A DNA stretch of 64,000 bases from an uncultured Porphyromonadaceae bacterium (GTDB taxonomy: Bacteria > Bacteroidota > Bacteroidia > Bacteroidales > Muribaculaceae). The DNA is taken from the NCBI GenBank assembly GCA_947643665.1, contig CANRWW010000001.1:186001-250000 (forward strand), written 5' to 3'. Position numbers and translations under genes: made by a program. Shown one piece after another: positions 52,695 through 61,768 of the stretch (the stretch's first letter is position 1; each line of letters starts with the position of its first letter). The notes under the pieces were generated by a model. It did no database searches and was not told the DNA's origin. It saw only the letters and a program-made list of their open reading frames with translations.

Positions 52695-55600
52695 TCAGGG
52701 GATTGCTTTTATCGGAAACCGGAGAGTGTCAGGGTTTTCTATCAGTCCTTGACGGATCAGCCTCAGGGAGTCTGTTACGGTAAGGCCTTCGTCTTCGAAA
52801 TTGTCCAGGAGTTTTTTCGAAGATTGGTGCTGTTCCGTTCCTTTCATGTCTAGCCTGCCGAGGCGTGCTTTGGAGATCCCTTTCTTGAAGACGTTCTCTA
52901 TCTGTTCAACAATGTTTACGCGTGTGCTCGCGGCTATAGCCTGGCGTTCACCCACCATGTTCTCTTTGAATTTGGCTCCTCCGGTACGGATCTTCATTTT
53001 GTCAGGTGTTCCTTTGATATTGATGCCGAATTTGAACGGGATCGGCGATTTGAGCACAGAGATATGGTAGTTGAGGTTCATTGCCAGGTCGTTGTGTCCC
53101 ATCACTCCGAGGCGGTAGCGGTCTATGTCGAACATGAACGGATACAATTTTATGGTGGAGTTCTCTATTACTACTTCAACGGCCATGTGGTTTATGAAAT
53201 TTTTCTTTTTATCGCGGAACATCAGCCATTTGCTGAGTGTCTTGAATGTGTCCGGGTCAAGGAGCACGAGTGAGTCTCCCTCGATTTTTATGGCTGCCCT
53301 TAACGAGGGTATGTCTATGTCCATCTGCGGTGTGAGATCGGTGGTGACTGCCACATCAGCATTTACTATGCCTGCGAAATTTTCCATCACTGGCAGCAGT
53401 GAATCTATCGCCGGTACAATTGAGGTCAGTTTGTCTAGCCGGAAATTATTTACTTTCATTCCCAGGCCGAACTGCAGGTTGTCTGCGTCGGGCGCGCTGT
53501 AAAGCCCGTCCACGCCTATAGTGCCTACATCTGTGGAGGCTGCCAGATTGCGCAGGTTCACAGCTCCGTCGTACATGAGTACGTCTCCCCGGAAATCACG
53601 CATTGACAGATCAGAGTATAGCACATGGTCGGCACGCATGCTAAGTTGCGCGTCAATGTTATGTGGCACAATCACCGGTCCGGAACTGTTTACCGTATCG
53701 GCGACGGCTGTCAGTTTTTCCTCGGCATGGTCATCGTCAGCCCATATGGTTGCCGAGTCTGTCTGTTGCTGTATGGCGCTTCCTGCAAAGAGTGCCCTTA
53801 CTATTTCGTTTATGTTGATAGTGTCGCTGCTTACCGTGAGGTGTACTCCGAGATTGTTGCCCCGTCGTCCTATTATGGCGCGCCGCAGGTTGCTAACGGT
53901 GCCGTTTATCAGGAAATCGCTCTGTCCGGCTTTGTAACTGAGGTTGTTAAGCCGTATGGAATCCTGATTGAAGTGGAGGTCTATGTGGGTCAATGTGTTA
54001 CGAAGCGGGAAAGCCGGTGTGACCATACGGCCCGATTGGGCATGCACGTGTCCCTTGAAGTCCCATCGCCGCAATAGGTTCCGGTCGGTGGAGTCCAACG
54101 GGAAAGCCAGGTTCTCTCCTTTGGTCACAGGAAGCGCCGCGAGTGAGTCTGTCAGTTTTTTTCTTCTTTCTGAAGTGATCCCTGCCGGGAACTTGCGTCT
54201 TTGCGGACGCATATGCACGGTCACATCAACGTTTGCCTCCCGCAGTGCCATTTTGGTAAGCGCCTGTCCGAACTGGAGACCTTTCATTCCTAGTGCGAGG
54301 TCCATCTGCGGCATGCGTGCGTTGCCTTCATAACGGCGTAATGAAGCCCCGATTTTTGCGTCGCGCATCCTTAGCCTCAGGGTGTCGGCATGTGAGTCAA
54401 GCGACAGTTTTTCAAGTGATATCCGTCCTCCGAATGGATTTATTTCGGTCGTGTCGGATGAAGATGCGCGGTTCATGGACCCTACACCTGCCACCAGCCC
54501 TTTTAACTGCATGTCAATGCCGTTTCCCTGTGCGGACATGGTGTCCACTTTCAGTGATAGTGTAAGGAGTGAGTCTATTTTTGTATGGTCTTTCAAGAAG
54601 GAGGAGTTTGAGCCGAATGTGATGGTTCCATCGTGCAGGTATGCCCTTGCAGTGCTGTCCATGCTTGCATCAATGTCGCGCAGTCTGAGGTCGCCTTTCG
54701 CGAATATCTTATGGAACCTGTTGCTGTTCAGGTCGCTTAGATGCAGGCTGAAATCGGCATGGCCATTCAGACGTCCTTTTATTTTGTATTGTATTTTTTG
54801 TTTTAGGCGTGCCGGTATGGCTCCAAGGTTTACATTGCCGTTGAAAGTACCTTCGATGAACGGATCTGCCTGTATGTTTTGGACCCTTGCCTTCAGATCC
54901 GCCTGTATGGCAGCGCCTTTAGCGTGTAATTTTTTCAATGTGAATATTGAAGAATCAATATCTTTCCCGTCAAAACGGACTGTAGCCTCCATTTCAAATT
55001 CGCTGAGATCCAGGTTCTCGTATTTGACGCGGCAGGATGGCACCGACACCGTGGCATCCACTGACGGAAGCAAGGTATCGGTAATGCACCATGGTCTGGT
55101 GAGTTTTGCATCGGCGCTTACGGTCATGTCTGTTTTGAGAGATCCGGCAAGTTTCCGTGTCTCCTCCGGCAGATGTGTCACGATTTTTTCAACCGGAAGG
55201 TCTGTGATGCTGAATTCTAATTTTTCTGCTACCGGCACATCTGCGAAATCAAGTATGGTACTGATTTTGGCGCTTAAATCATCAATGCTTATGGTGAAAT
55301 CATTGGCTTCGATCCTCAGCGGCTCTTTGCTGTCCCATTCCAGCGAACCGTCGGCACCAAAAGCAAGTGTGTGGAAATTATATTGTTCAAGGAATGGCAA
55401 AAGCGCCTTGCCTTTGGTCTCTAGTTTGTAAAGCGGAGCCTTGGATGATCCTAGATAAACTGTTTGCAAGTCAATTGTGATATCGGTGGAGTCTGCCAGA
55501 GAGCGGAAGCGGAGAGGTGTCGCATCTGTTATAGAGAAATGATTTATGGTTATATGCGGAATTTCAGATTGTCCGATGCCTTTTTCCCCGTTTGTTTTTT

Positions 55601-56084
55601 TGCCTTCGGATTTTACGGATTCAGACTCCGGAAATATATAGTAGTTTGCCGTATGTGGTGTAACCTGTACGATGTTAGCTCTCGGCGAGTTGAGCCTTAC
55701 ATCATAAAGTGAGATGTGTCCGGCAAGCAGGGGGAGCACATTTATACCTCCGTGGAAAGATGCCAGGCTGAACAGGGAATCGGAATCGGCGGGGAGTGAT
55801 GTGCGCATGGAGTCGGGGAGTGTTTCAAGACTGTGGCTTATGATGGTGAGCGAATCTATATCCACGGTCATTTTGGGGAAACTTTTCCAGAAGATAAGTT
55901 CCACCCGCTTTACTTTGAGTTCCCCGTTGATATATTCTGAAGCTTGCTTCTCTACGAATGGCGTAAGCCTGGCAGGTGTGAAGAACCATATGATCGCCGT
56001 GCACAGGATCAGGAACAATCCCGTTACGATTCCGGCAATTATGGCAATCCATTTCGCAATACGTTTTAAAGTCCGCTTCATCAT
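52695..56084 (-). CDS. AsmA-like protein, large envelope protein
   Basis: A single N-terminal membrane helix (KWIAIIAGIVTGLFLILCTAIIWFF region, split here to 12-35) is followed by ~1090 residues of beta-rich repeat structure. FEKQASEYINGELKVKRVEL-like sequence and the phrase AGHISLYDVRLNSPRANI are typical of AsmA family starts, and the C-terminal part (SPIPFKFGINIKGTPDKMKI) is typical of AsmA_2-like ends. Relatives (AsmA, TamB, YhdP) bridge the periplasm and help move phospholipids to the outer membrane. Length is 1129, in the range of large members. It precedes DUF1080 genes but is probably independent. Confidence 0.8.
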   Translation of the reverse strand: MMKRTLKRIAKWIAIIAGIVTGLFLILCTAIIWFFTPARLTPFVEKQASEYINGELKVKRVELIFWKSFPKMTVDIDSLTIISHSLETLPDSMRTSLPADSDSLFSLASFHGGINVLPLLAGHISLYDVRLNSPRANIVQVTPHTANYYIFPESESVKSEGKKTNGEKGIGQSEIPHITINHFSITDATPLRFRSLADSTDITIDLQTVYLGSSKAPLYKLETKGKALLPFLEQYNFHTLAFGADGSLEWDSKEPLRIEANDFTISIDDLSAKISTILDFADVPVAEKLEFSITDLPVEKIVTHLPEETRKLAGSLKTDMTVSADAKLTRPWCITDTLLPSVDATVSVPSCRVKYENLDLSEFEMEATVRFDGKDIDSSIFTLKKLHAKGAAIQADLKARVQNIQADPFIEGTFNGNVNLGAIPARLKQKIQYKIKGRLNGHADFSLHLSDLNSNRFHKIFAKGDLRLRDIDASMDSTARAYLHDGTITFGSNSSFLKDHTKIDSLLTLSLKVDTMSAQGNGIDMQLKGLVAGVGSMNRASSSDTTEINPFGGRISLEKLSLDSHADTLRLRMRDAKIGASLRRYEGNARMPQMDLALGMKGLQFGQALTKMALREANVDVTVHMRPQRRKFPAGITSERRKKLTDSLAALPVTKGENLAFPLDSTDRNLLRRWDFKGHVHAQSGRMVTPAFPLRNTLTHIDLHFNQDSIRLNNLSYKAGQSDFLINGTVSNLRRAIIGRRGNNLGVHLTVSSDTININEIVRALFAGSAIQQQTDSATIWADDDHAEEKLTAVADTVNSSGPVIVPHNIDAQLSMRADHVLYSDLSMRDFRGDVLMYDGAVNLRNLAASTDVGTIGVDGLYSAPDADNLQFGLGMKVNNFRLDKLTSIVPAIDSLLPVMENFAGIVNADVAVTTDLTPQMDIDIPSLRAAIKIEGDSLVLLDPDTFKTLSKWLMFRDKKKNFINHMAVEVVIENSTIKLYPFMFDIDRYRLGVMGHNDLAMNLNYHISVLKSPIPFKFGINIKGTPDKMKIRTGGAKFKENMVGERQAIAASTRVNIVEQIENVFKKGISKARLGRLDMKGTEQHQSSKKLLDNFEDEGLTVTDSLRLIRQGLIENPDTLRFPIKAIP

Positions 56085-56133
56085 GTTCGCTGTATTTGGT
56101 TGTATGTGTGGTGCAGGTGTCCTATCCCGTGTG

Positions 56134-56991
56134 TTATTTTCTTGCGGTTATGTGGAAACAAGCCTGTTTGTGCTCATATTTGACATAACACCTCCCTTGT
56201 TGCCGCATGGCGAAGACCACCTCGCCGAGGAGGTTTTTCATGTCTTCCTGTGTGCGTGGTGTCGTCACTGAGTCGCAGATGAATTTTGCATAGCTTATGT
56301 CGAAGGTGGTGCCGTAAAGATGTGCCGAGGTGTCGACCGCATTGCGGTTCCGCCGTCTTAACCGCTTTACAAGGCGTGGTGTGCGCAGCACGCTTGTTAC
56401 CTTTATGCGGTAGTCTCCTCCTCCGCGTGCCTTTAATGAGTCGCGGAAAGCCATCCCTATGTCGGCAAGTAGCTTATGGGCTTCTGGCACGAGATATGGC
56501 AGCGAATGGGTGAGGTTGTCAAGGTAATATGCCTCGCAGCTATTCAGGCGCTCCATTGCGGCGCCTGCCTCCCATGCTTCCCTGATTGAGCGTACCGGAC
56601 GCACTCCTATACGCTCGGCAGTGTTGATATGCAGGTAGTTGCTGTCGTTGAAGACACGTCGTAGCGATCCTCCCAGGTAGTTGATTTTCATTTTCACGCC
56701 ACCTCCTGGCATAGAGTCGAAATGCGCCTCAAAACGGTTCTGTTTTTTGATAGTATCGCTTGTGGACAGCAGTGCCAGCACCTCAGAGTGTTCCAACGGG
56801 AGAGTTTCCCCGGCAATGCCCGTGTCTTTTGTTATTTCAGTATCCGTTTTCCCGTTTTTTTCCACCTGGAGGGGTGTGCTGCCGATATCGTTGGACGGAT
56901 CGTCCCCTCTGCCGCCGAACGAGACCCACAACACGAGCATCACGGCCAGTGCTCCCATAAGTTTCAGTGTATGCCGTTTAATCCTGTTCAT
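56134..56991 (-). CDS. DUF5715 family protein, peptidase M15-like
   Basis: A membrane anchor or uncleaved signal lies at ~8-26 (TLKLMGALAVMLVLWVSF). The C-terminal half has VTSVLRTPRLVKRLRRRN and SAHLYGTTFDISYAKF, which resembles the metal-binding H-x(6)-D layout of D-Ala-D-Ala carboxypeptidases of the M15/VanY type. DUF5715 proteins in Bacteroidetes have this structure; activity on peptidoglycan is inferred. It overlaps the phosphatase gene by 14 bases. Confidence 0.7.
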   Translation of the reverse strand: MNRIKRHTLKLMGALAVMLVLWVSFGGRGDDPSNDIGSTPLQVEKNGKTDTEITKDTGIAGETLPLEHSEVLALLSTSDTIKKQNRFEAHFDSMPGGGVKMKINYLGGSLRRVFNDSNYLHINTAERIGVRPVRSIREAWEAGAAMERLNSCEAYYLDNLTHSLPYLVPEAHKLLADIGMAFRDSLKARGGGDYRIKVTSVLRTPRLVKRLRRRNRNAVDTSAHLYGTTFDISYAKFICDSVTTPRTQEDMKNLLGEVVFAMRQQGRCYVKYEHKQACFHITARK

Positions 56992-57547
56992 AAGTCACAG
57001 CATAATATAGTCTGGCCACTGCGCCTTGCAGCAGGTCAAGTACAAGTTCAAAACCTTCGGCTCCCTCGTAATAGGGGTCTGGTACATAGTCGTATCTTGT
57101 GGAATGGCTGAAAAATTCCGCCATTCCGACTATTTTATCTTCTCCCTGTGCGGTCGGTGCCATTCTTCTGAGGTTTCTCAGGTTCTGGGCGTCCATGCCT
57201 ATTATTATGTCGAAGTCATCGAAATCGCTTTCCCGCACTTGGCGGCAGTGGTGGGTGAGATCATATCCTCTGCGGCGTGCGTGTATGCGCATGCGGTTGT
57301 CGGGAAGTTCCCCGATATGGTAATTGCCCGTTCCGGCAGAGTCTACTATCCATCGTTTATCATCGCCATGTGCGGCGATTTCACTGAGCATCACCCCTTC
57401 TGCAGCTGGCGAACGGCATATGTTGCCGAGGCAGACGAACAGGATCCTTACAGGTTCATGTCCGGCATATCGTATCCGTAGTTTTTCTATGATGCGGGCT
57501 GTGCGTTCACTTAGCCCCTCAGCCCATTGTATATTTTTTCCGGTCAT
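56978..57547 (-). CDS. Low-molecular-weight protein tyrosine phosphatase
   Basis: The active-site loop is CLGNICRS (Cys39 to Arg45 of the C-x5-R motif, counting from ATG at 57547) and the general acid is in DPYYEGAEGF. The frame's first ATG at 57574 adds nine residues. Length is 189. LMW phosphatases remove phosphate from Tyr; in bacteria they often counter tyrosine kinases of polysaccharide export, but no such kinase is seen here. It shares 14 bases with the DUF5715 gene and is divergent from the aminotransferase. Confidence 0.88.
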   Translation of the reverse strand: MTGKNIQWAEGLSERTARIIEKLRIRYAGHEPVRILFVCLGNICRSPAAEGVMLSEIAAHGDDKRWIVDSAGTGNYHIGELPDNRMRIHARRRGYDLTHHCRQVRESDFDDFDIIIGMDAQNLRNLRRMAPTAQGEDKIVGMAEFFSHSTRYDYVPDPYYEGAEGFELVLDLLQGAVARLYYAVTYEQD

Positions 57548-57636
57548 TTGCGTACTCTTTGATTCAACATACAAAATTAGTGGAAATTTCCAAAAATTCT
57601 GTGTAACTTTGCGGAAAGTTAATAGATTGTCAACGT

Positions 57637-58836
57637 ATGGAGGCCATAAATATCTCTGACCGTATCAAGGGCATGGCGGTATCCGCCACGCTTGCCATGT
57701 CGCAAAAAAGTAGCGAACTCCGAGCTGCGGGGGTCGATGTCATAAACCTTTCTGTGGGGGAGCCGGATTTCGATACTCCCGATCATATAAAGGAAGCAGC
57801 CAAAAAGGCTGTTGATGACAATTATACCCATTATCCTCCTGTGCCGGGCTATATGGATCTGCGCAAGGCGATAGCCGGCAAACTGCTCCGTGAGAACGGC
57901 GTGGAGTTCGAGCCGGCACAGATTGTGGTTTCTGCGGGAGCCAAACATTCCCTTAGCAATGTGATCTTCGCGCTTGTGAATCCTGGAGATGAGGTTGTGA
58001 TCCCCACCCCGGCGTGGGTAAGCTATGTGGAGATGGTAAAACTTGCCGGCGGCAAGAACGTTCTTGTCCCCGCGGGGATAGACCAGGACTTCAAGGTGAC
58101 CCCCGCGCAACTTGAGGCGGCTATAACACCACGCACACGTATCGTCTTGCTGTGTTCCCCGTCAAATCCATCCGGAAGCGTATATACACGCGAGGAACTG
58201 CAGGGGATAGTGGAAGTGCTGGAGAAATATCCTCATGTGGCCATACTTTCCGACGAAATATACGAGCATATAAATTACGCAGGTGAATTTACGTCGCTGG
58301 CTTCCTTTCCTGAGATTTCCGGCAGGGTGGTCATAGTAAATGGTGTCAGCAAGGCGTATGCCATGACAGGCTGGCGTATCGGTTTCATGGCGGGTCCGCT
58401 TGCTGTGGCGAAAGCGGTCTCTAAACTCCAGGGCCAGACTACTTCGGGCATATCCACGATAGCCCAGAAGGCAGCCCTTGCCGCATATGACGGTTCGCAG
58501 CAATGTGTGGCAGACATGCTTGAGGCTTTCCGCCGCCGCCGCGACCTTGTGGTGGGACTTGCACGACGGATCCCCGGCCTAAAAGTCAACGAGCCTCAGG
58601 GGGCTTTCTATCTGTTCCCCGAAGTGGGCGCTTACCTGGGACGCCGTTTCGGCGACAAGACCATAGAGACAGATGATGACCTGGCCATGTATCTGCTTGA
58701 GGAGGCCCATGTAGCCACGGTTTCCGGTTCTGCTTTCTGTCTGCCCGGATATATACGTCTCAGCTATGCGGCTTCCGACGAACAGTTGCGTGAAGCGTTT
58801 GCCCGTATAGAAACCGCACTTGCACGGCTCGCATAG
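57637..58836 (+). CDS. Pyridoxal-phosphate aminotransferase class I/II (aspartate aminotransferase-like)
   Basis: The enzyme transfers an amino group between an amino acid and a keto acid. VINLSVGEPDFDTPDHIKEA is the family start, LLCSPSNPSGSVYTREEL the cofactor/substrate loop, and the Schiff-base Lys lies in NGVSKAYAMTGWRIGF (near residue 236). The C-terminal RLSYAASDEQLREAF has the substrate-binding Arg. Length is 399. It looks like the prephenate/aspartate aminotransferase 1-beta subfamily, but substrate preference is not certain. A TAACTTTG box at 57604-57611 is a good -7 element. tyrS follows after 28 bases. Confidence 0.88.
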   Translation: MEAINISDRIKGMAVSATLAMSQKSSELRAAGVDVINLSVGEPDFDTPDHIKEAAKKAVDDNYTHYPPVPGYMDLRKAIAGKLLRENGVEFEPAQIVVSAGAKHSLSNVIFALVNPGDEVVIPTPAWVSYVEMVKLAGGKNVLVPAGIDQDFKVTPAQLEAAITPRTRIVLLCSPSNPSGSVYTREELQGIVEVLEKYPHVAILSDEIYEHINYAGEFTSLASFPEISGRVVIVNGVSKAYAMTGWRIGFMAGPLAVAKAVSKLQGQTTSGISTIAQKAALAAYDGSQQCVADMLEAFRRRRDLVVGLARRIPGLKVNEPQGAFYLFPEVGAYLGRRFGDKTIETDDDLAMYLLEEAHVATVSGSAFCLPGYIRLSYAASDEQLREAFARIETALARLA

Positions 58837-58864
58837 TCAAAACAGAATAAAAGAATAACGATAT

Positions 58865-60163
58865 ATGGACTTTATAGAAGAACTTTCCTGGCGCGGCATG
58901 ATCCACCAGATGATGCCGGGTACCGACGAACAACTTAAAAAGGGTATGACGGCAGCATATCTTGGCATTGACCCCACTGCCGATTCGCTGCATATCGGCC
59001 ATCTGGTAGGTGTGATGATGCTGAAGCATTTCCAGCGTTCAGGCCATAAGCCTATCGCCCTTGTGGGAGGCGCTACAGGCATGATCGGCGACCCGTCAAT
59101 GAAGAGCCAGGAGCGCAAGCTGCTTGATGTGGATACCCTCAGGCATAATCAGGAGGCTATCAAGAACCAGCTTGCCAAATTCCTTGACTTTGATTCGGAC
59201 GCGCCTAACGCTGCTATACTCGTAAATAATTACGACTGGATGAAGGACTATGGGTTCCTTGACTTTATCCGCGACATAGGCAAGAACCTGACCGTAAATT
59301 ATATGATGGCCAAGGACTCCGTAAAGAAACGCCTTAACGGAGAGACCGGCGAGGGTATGTCGTTCACCGAATTTTCATACCAGTTGCTTCAGGGGTATGA
59401 TTATCTGTGGCTGTACCGCAACAAAGGTTGCCGTCTGCAGTTGGGAGGTTCGGACCAATGGGGCAATATAACCACCGGTACCGAGCTGATACGCCGCATG
59501 GAGGGAAGTTCAGACGCTTTTGCCATCACTTGCCCGCTTATCACAAAGGCTGACGGAGGGAAGTTCGGAAAAACAGAGAGTGGCAACGTATGGCTTGATC
59601 CGGCTCGTACGTCACCTTATAAATTCTACCAGTTCTGGCTGAACGTGAGCGATGCCGATGCCGAGAAATATATAAAGATCTTCACAATTCTTGATCGTGC
59701 CGAAATAGAGGCCCTGGTGGCGTCGCAGGCTGAAAATCCGGGAGCACGCCCCCTGCAGCATCGCCTTGCCGAGGAGATAACCCGCATGGTGCATGGCGAG
59801 AAAGAGCTTGAGGCTGCAATAGAGGCTTCACAGATACTTTTCAGCAACAAAGCGGCGGAAACGCTTCATCGTATTGACGAGGCTACTTTGCTTGCGGTAT
59901 TCGAGGGTGTGCCCACATATGAAGTGAGCCGTGACCTGTTTGGGGCGGGAGACACCAAGCTCATTGACCTCCTGACAGATGCCGCACCTGTATTTCCTTC
60001 TAAAGGGGAGATGCGCAAGCTCACACAGCAGGGTGCATTGTCTTTGAACAAGGAGAAAGTGGCCGATCCTTATCTGGCAGTTTCATCTTCGCTGCTTCTC
60101 AACGACAAATATCTTCTTGTGCAGCGTGGAAAGAAGAATTATTATCTGCTGATTGCCCGTTGA
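58865..60163 (+). CDS. tyrS: Tyrosyl-tRNA synthetase
   Basis: TyrS charges tRNA-Tyr. HIGH is at 43-46 ([10 protein letters not shown]), the second class I motif appears as KFGKT near residue 235 in [12 protein letters not shown], and [13 protein letters not shown] is the TyrRS-specific segment. The C-terminal S4-like domain ([16 protein letters not shown]) is present. Length is 432. It follows the aminotransferase gene and is terminated by a long hairpin shared with the tRNA gene. Confidence 0.97.
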   Translation: MDFIEELSWRGMIHQMMPGTDEQLKKGMTAAYLGIDPTADSLHIGHLVGVMMLKHFQRSGHKPIALVGGATGMIGDPSMKSQERKLLDVDTLRHNQEAIKNQLAKFLDFDSDAPNAAILVNNYDWMKDYGFLDFIRDIGKNLTVNYMMAKDSVKKRLNGETGEGMSFTEFSYQLLQGYDYLWLYRNKGCRLQLGGSDQWGNITTGTELIRRMEGSSDAFAITCPLITKADGGKFGKTESGNVWLDPARTSPYKFYQFWLNVSDADAEKYIKIFTILDRAEIEALVASQAENPGARPLQHRLAEEITRMVHGEKELEAAIEASQILFSNKAAETLHRIDEATLLAVFEGVPTYEVSRDLFGAGDTKLIDLLTDAAPVFPSKGEMRKLTQQGALSLNKEKVADPYLAVSSSLLLNDKYLLVQRGKKNYYLLIAR

Positions 60164-60191
60164 CCATCCGGATTGATTATCAAAGCAAAAC

Positions 60192-60239
60192 AAAAAAGAA
60201 GCGCCACTGTCTGATTAAAGACAGTGGCGCTTCTTTTTT
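60192..60239. terminator. Long bidirectional terminator between tyrS and tRNA-Leu
   Basis: A perfect 21-bp stem (60192-60212 with 60219-60239) with a 6-base loop has six A on one side and six T on the other, so it serves both tyrS (+) and the tRNA (-). Confidence 0.92.
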
Positions 60240-60245
60240 GTCCAG

Positions 60246-60329
60246 TAGTCGAAGTGGGACTCGAACCCACACAGCCTCAACGGCCAAAGGATTTTAAGTC
60301 CTTCGTGTCTACCATTCCACCATTCGACC
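60246..60329 (-). tRNA. tRNA-Leu (anticodon UAA)
   Basis: The 84-nt gene folds as a type II tRNA. The acceptor stem is GGTCGAA paired with TTCGACT (first pair G-T). The anticodon stem AAGGA/TCCTT encloses CTTAAAA, so the anticodon is UAA. A long variable arm follows (TGGCCGTTGAGGCTG region), then the T arm GTGGG TTCGAGT CCCAC. The discriminator is A and CCA is not encoded. A TACCTTTG box (complement at 60385-60392) is a possible -7 promoter element. Confidence 0.95.
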
Positions 60330-60384
60330 GGCTTTATGGCGCCAAACTTGCCCCTCAAAAAAGTTGAAAGGAAGTTTACCGTTG

Positions 60385-60392
60385 CAAAGGTA
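60385..60392 (-). promoter_or_regulatory. Candidate -7 box for tRNA-Leu
   Basis: TACCTTTG on the minus strand fits TAnnTTTG, 56 bases upstream of the mature tRNA end. No clear TTTG is found at the expected distance. Confidence 0.4.
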
Positions 60393-60511
60393 AGCAAAAA
60401 AAATCACCTCAGCACACACCTTGGTAAAAAATATACATTTTAACCGCGGCTCTTCCGTTTAAAAGCCCCGTATTAGGAGCGGTTTTTATCGAAATCGGGA
60501 TGTGGCAGGGA

Positions 60512-61063
60512 TTATTCCTTTATGGAATTGAGGTCGCGGAACAGTTTTATGTATTGCGGCCATATATGGGCTATGCCGTAAATGGTTGCGATAACCACTG
60601 TTCCTATTACGGCCCAAAAGCCTGTCCGGTTTAACTCCCAAAAATTCGAAAGAAGCAACGTAAATAAGACGACTGAGCCTATGCCGAATGCCACCTCGCC
60701 GGAAAGCATCAGCATTTTTATGTTGGCAGTCTTGGAGAACAATTTACTTGGTGTAAGTGCAGCTATGTTGATGCTTTTAAGTTTGAGATACATAAAAATG
60801 TACCACGCTGCGCTGATTACCAGATATACCATGAGGTATATTTTAAGATATAAGGGGAAAGAGTGCTGGTTGAGTTCACCAAGTGTCATTGCTGCGAATA
60901 CAATGCCCAGAATAAGGCATGAGGTGAACCCCTTACGGAATTTTTTGAGTAACTTGGCCTGCGCGGTTTCCGATGCTGCCACGTTTATCTTTATTTCAGT
61001 GTTTGTCTTGGCGAGCGTTTGCTCAAGCGTTGACATATTTTTTTTGAGTTCGTCAAGCTGCAT
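60512..61063 (-). CDS. Membrane protein encoded with the ECF sigma factor (possible regulator of it)
   Basis: The 183-residue protein has a charged, coiled-coil-prone N-terminus (MQLDELKKNMSTLEQTLAKT) and four membrane segments (TSCLILGIVFAAMTLGE, IYLMVYLVISAAWYIFMYL, MLSGEVAFGIGSVVLFTLLL, WAVIGTVVIATIYGIAHIW). No zinc-finger or FecR-type anti-sigma domain is seen. It starts one base after the sigma stop codon, so they are translated together. An anti-sigma role through the N-terminal cytoplasmic segment is my inference; I do not recognise a family. Confidence 0.65.
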   Translation of the reverse strand: MQLDELKKNMSTLEQTLAKTNTEIKINVAASETAQAKLLKKFRKGFTSCLILGIVFAAMTLGELNQHSFPLYLKIYLMVYLVISAAWYIFMYLKLKSINIAALTPSKLFSKTANIKMLMLSGEVAFGIGSVVLFTLLLSNFWELNRTGFWAVIGTVVIATIYGIAHIWPQYIKLFRDLNSIKE

Positions 61064-61064
61064 A

Positions 61065-61556
61065 TTATATATGTTTTGAGAGTTTTTCTTTGATGCGGTG
61101 GATTTTTACTGCGACAGTGTTGCGTTTAAGTCCGACGGTGTCTGCTATTTCATCATACGAATATTCGTCAAGCCATAGGAGAATTATTGCCTTTTCAATA
61201 TTTTCAAGCCTGTTTATCAGGGAGTGCAGGGTTTGAAGATTCTCCTTTTGTGCATCGTCAATTTCGGAAGAAATGTCAAGCAACCTGAAATCAAGCGACA
61301 CAGTTTCAATTTTTGGTTTTGATGAACGCAAGGCCATGAGGGCCGAGTTTACCGCTACCCGATAAATCCAGGTTGATATTTTGCTGTCACCTCTGAACTG
61401 TTTTAATCCCAGCCAAATGTTGACATATATTTCTTGCCGGAGGTCGTCAAAAGTCAATTTGCCGGTAGCGTAGAAATAACTTACCTTGTTGATGATTCGG
61501 GAGTGCTGCTCTATGATCAAGGCAAAATCTCTTTCGTTTATGGGTGGATCTGTCAT
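61065..61556 (-). CDS. ECF-type RNA polymerase sigma factor
   Basis: The two sigma domains are plain: region 2 (FDDLRQEIYVNIWLGLKQF, STWIYRVAVNSALMA) for promoter melting and region 4 (IILLWLDEYSYDEIADTVGL, KRNTVAVKIHRIKEKL) for -35 recognition. Length 163, normal for ECF factors. It is the first gene of a two-gene unit with a four-helix membrane protein. A word GAAACTTT (complement of 61598-61605) followed 20 bases later by CTAACG upstream may be an autoregulated promoter; this is only a guess. Confidence 0.9.
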   Translation of the reverse strand: MTDPPINERDFALIIEQHSRIINKVSYFYATGKLTFDDLRQEIYVNIWLGLKQFRGDSKISTWIYRVAVNSALMALRSSKPKIETVSLDFRLLDISSEIDDAQKENLQTLHSLINRLENIEKAIILLWLDEYSYDEIADTVGLKRNTVAVKIHRIKEKLSKHI

Positions 61557-61694
61557 GCTGAATTTGTTTTATCTCGTTAGGTGCGGATTTAAGCCTGAAA
61601 GTTTCATTTGCCCATGTTTTTTGGAAAAAATTATTGTCCGGTGTAAAGTTGCGAATTTTTAGCGTGTAGTTTCGCGGTCGTTCCCATGAATTTT

Positions 61695-61725
61695 TTTGTA
61701 TTTAACTTGGATTGTTGTAAATTTG
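61695..61725 (+). promoter_or_regulatory. Promoter of relA/spoT
   Basis: TTTG (61695-61698) and TAAATTTG (61718-61725) are separated by exactly 19 bases, a full match to the Bacteroides consensus. The gene starts about 44 bases further on. Confidence 0.8.
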
Positions 61726-61768
61726 CGTAATTGGGTATAAAAATTCCTGTTTCAGCATTCCACTGACT

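Noticed and set aside
54382-55431. 349-codon open frame on the + strand opposite the AsmA-like gene
   Set aside because: Ser-rich antisense frame with no domain I recognise; the AsmA-like gene on the other strand explains the region.
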